Shown in pieces: positions 59,804-64,000 of a stretch of DNA of 64,000 bases. A program made the position numbers and the translations under genes. How positions within the stretch are numbered: position 1 is the first letter of the stretch; each line of letters starts with the position of its first letter. Origin of the DNA: Nocardioides panzhihuensis (GTDB taxonomy: Bacteria > Actinomycetota > Actinomycetes > Propionibacteriales > Nocardioidaceae); NCBI RefSeq assembly GCF_013408335.1, contig NZ_JACBZR010000001.1, positions 1,674,001 to 1,738,000 of the forward strand, in the 5' to 3' direction. Below the pieces are notes generated by a model that saw only the letters and a list, made by a program, of their open reading frames with translations, was not told the origin of the DNA and made no database searches.

Positions 59804-60982
59804 ATGCCGATGACCCCCGCCGCACAGAGAGCCACGATCGCAGCCGTCCAGGTCCTCGGGCTCGCCGTGTGGTTCTCGGTGTCCGCGGTGGTCCCGAGCA
59901 TCCAGGCCGAGTGGGGGACCAGCAGCACCCAGGCGGTGTGGCTCACCGGCACCGTGCAGCTGGGATTCGTCACGGGCGCGCTGACCTCGACCGTCCTGAA
60001 CCTCGCCGATCGGTGGTCCGCACAGGTCCTCATGGGCGCCAGCTCGTTGCTCGCGGCGGTCTGTACGGCCCTGCTCGCGTGGTTCGCCGACGGTCTCGCC
60101 ATCGCGCTGGTCCTGCGCTTCGCCACCGGCTTCTTCCTCGCCGGCGTCTACCCGGTCGGCATCAAGCTGATGGCGTCCTGGGCTCCCCGTACGAACCGCG
60201 GCCTGGCGATGGGGCTGCTCATCGGCGCGCTCACCATCGGCTCCACCCTTCCGCACCTCATCGGCGGTCTGGTGACGCTTCCGTGGCGTGACGTGCTGCG
60301 GGTGACGTCGGTCGTCGGCGTGCTGGGCGCCGTGCTCGCCGTCGCGGTCGTCCGCCCTGGTCCGCACCTGGCTCGAGGGCCGGTCACGCTGCATCCGCGG
60401 TATGTGCTCACGATGTTCGCCGAGCGTGGACCCAGGCTCGTCAATCTCGGCTACTTCGGCCACATGTGGGAGCTGTATGCGCTGTGGACCTGGATCCCGG
60501 CGTACCTGCTGCACTCCCGCGCCTCCGAGCAGCTGGGCGATGGCCGCTCGCTGCTCGTCTTCGTCAGCATGGGACTTTTCGGCCTCGCGGGCTGTCTCCT
60601 GGGCGGATGGGCGGCCGACCGGTACAGCCGGCGCGCCGCTGCCGTCACCGCGCTGTCGGTCAGCGGCGCCTGCTGCGTGCTCTCACCGTTGGCCTTCCTC
60701 GCGCCCGCACCCGTCGTCGCGATCTTCTGCGCCGTGTGGGGAGCATCCGTCATCGCCGACTCCGGCGTCTTCTCGACGGCTCTGTCCGAGGTCGCCGACA
60801 GCCGCTTCGTCGGCACCGCGCTCAGCGCCCAGACCGCCATCGGCTTCGCCCTCACCGTCGTGAGCATCCAGCTGACCCCGCTCGTGGCTGCCGCCTCCAG
60901 CTGGCAGTACGCCTTCCTGCTCCTGGTGCCTGGTCCTGTCCTCGGGGCGCTTGCGATGTGGAAGCACGATCGTTCCGGTTAA
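59804..60982 (+). CDS. MFS transporter (NarK/CynX-like or drug efflux)
   Basis: 392 aa with 12 helices. Motifs: LGLAVWFSVSAVVPSIQAEW, helix 4 RFATGFFLAGVYPVGIKLMA, loop WAPRTNRGLAMGLLIG, and the second-half GGWAADRYSRRAA (motif A-like). This pattern is shared by MFS members often called CynX/NimT or multidrug transporters. Substrate unknown. GAGAGG precedes ATG 59804. Divergent from the PucR gene; ends in a GC hairpin. Confidence 0.85.
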   Translation: MPMTPAAQRATIAAVQVLGLAVWFSVSAVVPSIQAEWGTSSTQAVWLTGTVQLGFVTGALTSTVLNLADRWSAQVLMGASSLLAAVCTALLAWFADGLAIALVLRFATGFFLAGVYPVGIKLMASWAPRTNRGLAMGLLIGALTIGSTLPHLIGGLVTLPWRDVLRVTSVVGVLGAVLAVAVVRPGPHLARGPVTLHPRYVLTMFAERGPRLVNLGYFGHMWELYALWTWIPAYLLHSRASEQLGDGRSLLVFVSMGLFGLAGCLLGGWAADRYSRRAAAVTALSVSGACCVLSPLAFLAPAPVVAIFCAVWGASVIADSGVFSTALSEVADSRFVGTALSAQTAIGFALTVVSIQLTPLVAAASSWQYAFLLLVPGPVLGALAMWKHDRSG

Positions 60983-60993
60983 TCGCGTCGCGC

Positions 60994-61010
60994 GCGGGCG
61001 CTCCGCCCGC
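60994..61010 (+). terminator. GC hairpin between MFS and ABC-F genes
   Basis: GCGGGCG (60994-61000), triloop CTC, CGCCCGC (61004-61010), followed by TATCGTTCT. Twelve bp after the MFS stop. Terminator of the MFS gene, or part of the ABC-F leader if the promoter lies upstream. Confidence 0.6.
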
Positions 61011-61187
61011 TATCGTTCTCTGCGATGGGAACTCTGAAGTAAACGATCGGGACGCTGCGTCGAGATTTCTCCGCAGCGGGTCCTGAGCGACCGCGTCGTC
61101 TGATCGGCATGCTCGAGGTCCGTTTCCGATCCCGCATCTGCTGATGCGTATCGCCGCGGCGGTCGACCGTCGTGAAGAGGAGTCCTC
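61011..61187 (+). promoter_or_regulatory. Structured leader of the ABC-F gene
   Basis: Contains a five-codon mini-frame ATGGGAACTCTGAAGTAA (61025-61042), then stems GATCGG/CCGATC (61102-61131) and GCATC-TGCT-GATGC (61134-61147), then GAAGAGGAG before the TTG start. Antibiotic-resistance ABC-F genes are often controlled by ribosome-stalling leaders. The mini-frame has no clear ribosome-binding site, so this is a hypothesis. Confidence 0.35.
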
Positions 61188-62894
<1,707 letters not shown>

Positions 62895-62922
62895 TCGTGG
62901 ACGGCCCTCCGGGCCGGGGGCG

Positions 62923-63360
62923 TCAGGCCTCGGCCCGGACCCTGCCGCCGATGGCGTGGTCGATGCTGGCGCGCCCGGGGCCGGCCACGGCCAGGGCGAT
63001 CGCGCTCGCGGAGACGACCGCGACGAGCTCCCAGCCGCCCTGGTCGACGAAGACGCCGGAGCTGCGGTGGGCGAACCAGAACGCGCCGACCATGTCGACG
63101 ACGACCAGTGCCGCGGCCACCGGAGTGAGCAGGCCCAGCAGGAGCAGCGCGCCTCCGACGAGCTCCACCAGGGCGGCGAAGGTTGCGGCCGCCTGGGCCA
63201 CCGGCACACCCATCGCCTCGAACGACTGCGCGGTGCCGTCGAGTGTGTAGGTGGCGAACTTCTGCCAGCCGTGCGCGATCAGGACGGTGCCGATGAGGAC
63301 ACGGGTGAGCAGCAGGCCGACGTCGGCGGTGGGGGAGGGGAACGGGCGTCCGAGCTTCAT
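62923..63360 (-). CDS. DoxX-family membrane protein
   Basis: 145 aa with four helices: VGLLLTRVLIGTVLIAHGWQ, AALVELVGGALLLLGLLTPV, ALVVVDMVGAFWFAH and LVAVVSASAIALAVAG. Typical DoxX. ATG 63360 follows GAGGAAACCCC. Probably cotranscribed with the alpha/beta hydrolase upstream on the minus strand (65-bp gap), a pairing suggesting quinone/aromatic stress defence, though this is only contextual. Confidence 0.88.
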   Translation of the reverse strand: MKLGRPFPSPTADVGLLLTRVLIGTVLIAHGWQKFATYTLDGTAQSFEAMGVPVAQAAATFAALVELVGGALLLLGLLTPVAAALVVVDMVGAFWFAHRSSGVFVDQGGWELVAVVSASAIALAVAGPGRASIDHAIGGRVRAEA

Positions 63361-63425
63361 GGGGTTTCCTCTTCTGGGTGTGGTGGTGCGCCGGATCACT
63401 GTGATCCGGGTCAGCGGGTGATGGG

Positions 63426-64000
63426 TCAGGCGGGAAGCGTCGTGATCCAGGACCTGAGCTCGTGCAGGGCGGTCGCGGTGATGCCGTGCGCGCCCTCGTC
63501 GCGGTGCGCCGTCGTCGGCGCGCCGGAGCGGTGCAGCAGGTAGCACCACGTCCGGTCGAGCAGATCGCGCGGGATGACGTGGTCGGCCTCGCCCTGCGCG
63601 ACCAGTACCGGCAGGTCGGCCAGGCGGTCGTCCTCGACCGGGACCCCGGCGTCGAAGGGGAGCGTGCCGTACAGGATGGCGGCGCCGGCGAACCGCGCGG
63701 GTTCCTGGAGGATCAGTCCGCCGGCGAAGGCGGCGCCGCCGCTGAACCCGACCAGGACGACGGGCCGCCCGGAGGGCGCGACGTCGTCGAGCCAGGTCCG
63801 GAACCAGCCCATCGTCTCGGCCAGCGACTCGGCGACCGGCCGGCCGATGCCACGGTTGGCGAACCAGGCGAACCCGCCGCCCTCGGCGATCGGGGCGCGC
63901 ACGGCGACGTAGGCGGGGCCGGCGGGGAGGTGCCGGGCCAGCTGGATGATCTCTTGCTCGTGCGAACCGCGCCCGTGCAGCAGGACCACCAGCGGCGCGG
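63426..64000 (-). CDS. Alpha/beta hydrolase (carboxylesterase/phospholipase type), N-terminus off the window
   Basis: At least 191 residues; the start lies beyond position 64000. Visible: LVVLLHGRGSHEQEI (oxyanion strand), nucleophile GFSGGAAFAGG, catalytic Asp in VAQGEADHVIP and His in EGAHGIT. Matches the small YpfH/carboxylesterase group. Substrate unknown. Confidence 0.87.
   Translation of the reverse strand, partial: APLVVLLHGRGSHEQEIIQLARHLPAGPAYVAVRAPIAEGGGFAWFANRGIGRPVAESLAETMGWFRTWLDDVAPSGRPVVLVGFSGGAAFAGGLILQEPARFAGAAILYGTLPFDAGVPVEDDRLADLPVLVAQGEADHVIPRDLLDRTWCYLLHRSGAPTTAHRDEGAHGITATALHELRSWITTLPA

Overview
The window is high-GC actinobacterial DNA, most likely from Nocardioides or a close relative in the Nocardioidaceae. 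The grounds are strong G/C third-position bias, frequent 4-bp start/stop overlaps (ATGA, GTGA), many TetR, PucR and GntR regulators, an AlkB-rubredoxin fusion, an NhaA-thioredoxin fusion and a 13E12-type (DUF222/HNH) gene. The genus is inference. Gene density is high. I see no tRNA, rRNA, CRISPR or phage structural genes.

Layout. 1-2.4 kb: the start of an FAD oxidoreductase and a secreted GH20 hexosaminidase. 2.6-8.8 kb: a choline-to-glycine-betaine cluster (TetR, betB, betA, BCCT transporter) closed by a very strong bidirectional hairpin. 8.8-13.5 kb: an accessory zone with a Uma2 gene, a DUF222/HNH gene cut in two by an IS110-family element, two copies of a nested palindromic repeat flanking that gene, and a GGTCTCGAC tandem array. 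13.6-17 kb: homogentisate catabolism (hmgA, fahA, thioesterase, PPOX-like). 17-21.3 kb: acyl-CoA ligase, saccharopine-dehydrogenase-like protein and SDR, divergent from a TetR gene across a perfect palindrome.

21.3-35.9 kb is the most interesting block. Nine tightly packed genes encode a peptide ABC transporter (including a fused permease-ATPase), two cytoplasmic class-C beta-lactamase-like hydrolases, an M20 amidohydrolase, a COG3375-type GNAT and an N-succinylamino-acid racemase/OSBS-type enolase. They are flanked by a divergent D-aminoacylase/D-glutamate-deacylase-like amidohydrolase and a PucR regulator. The last three operon enzymes match the known D-to-L amino acid inversion route: succinylate the D-amino acid, racemise it, desuccinylate the L form. 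I read the whole as import and salvage of D-amino-acid-containing peptides or N-acyl-D-amino acids, for example from peptidoglycan.

36-45 kb holds membrane proteins (PLDc_N-like, EamA, DoxX, an unknown multi-pass protein, NhaA-DsbA), a decayed secreted protein, a TetR gene, and VOC, imine-reductase-like and rhodanese genes. 45-49.4 kb is a FadR-controlled operon (creatininase family, secreted esterase, AbgT transporter). 49.5-55.5 kb is a LacI-controlled alpha-glucoside operon (GH13, sugar-binding lipoprotein, two permeases). 55.5-59.6 kb is an alkane-hydroxylase operon (PucR, AlkB-rubredoxin, small ferredoxin, reductase). 59.8-64 kb holds an MFS exporter, an ABC-F protein with a structured leader, a second DoxX gene and an alpha/beta hydrolase that runs off the window.
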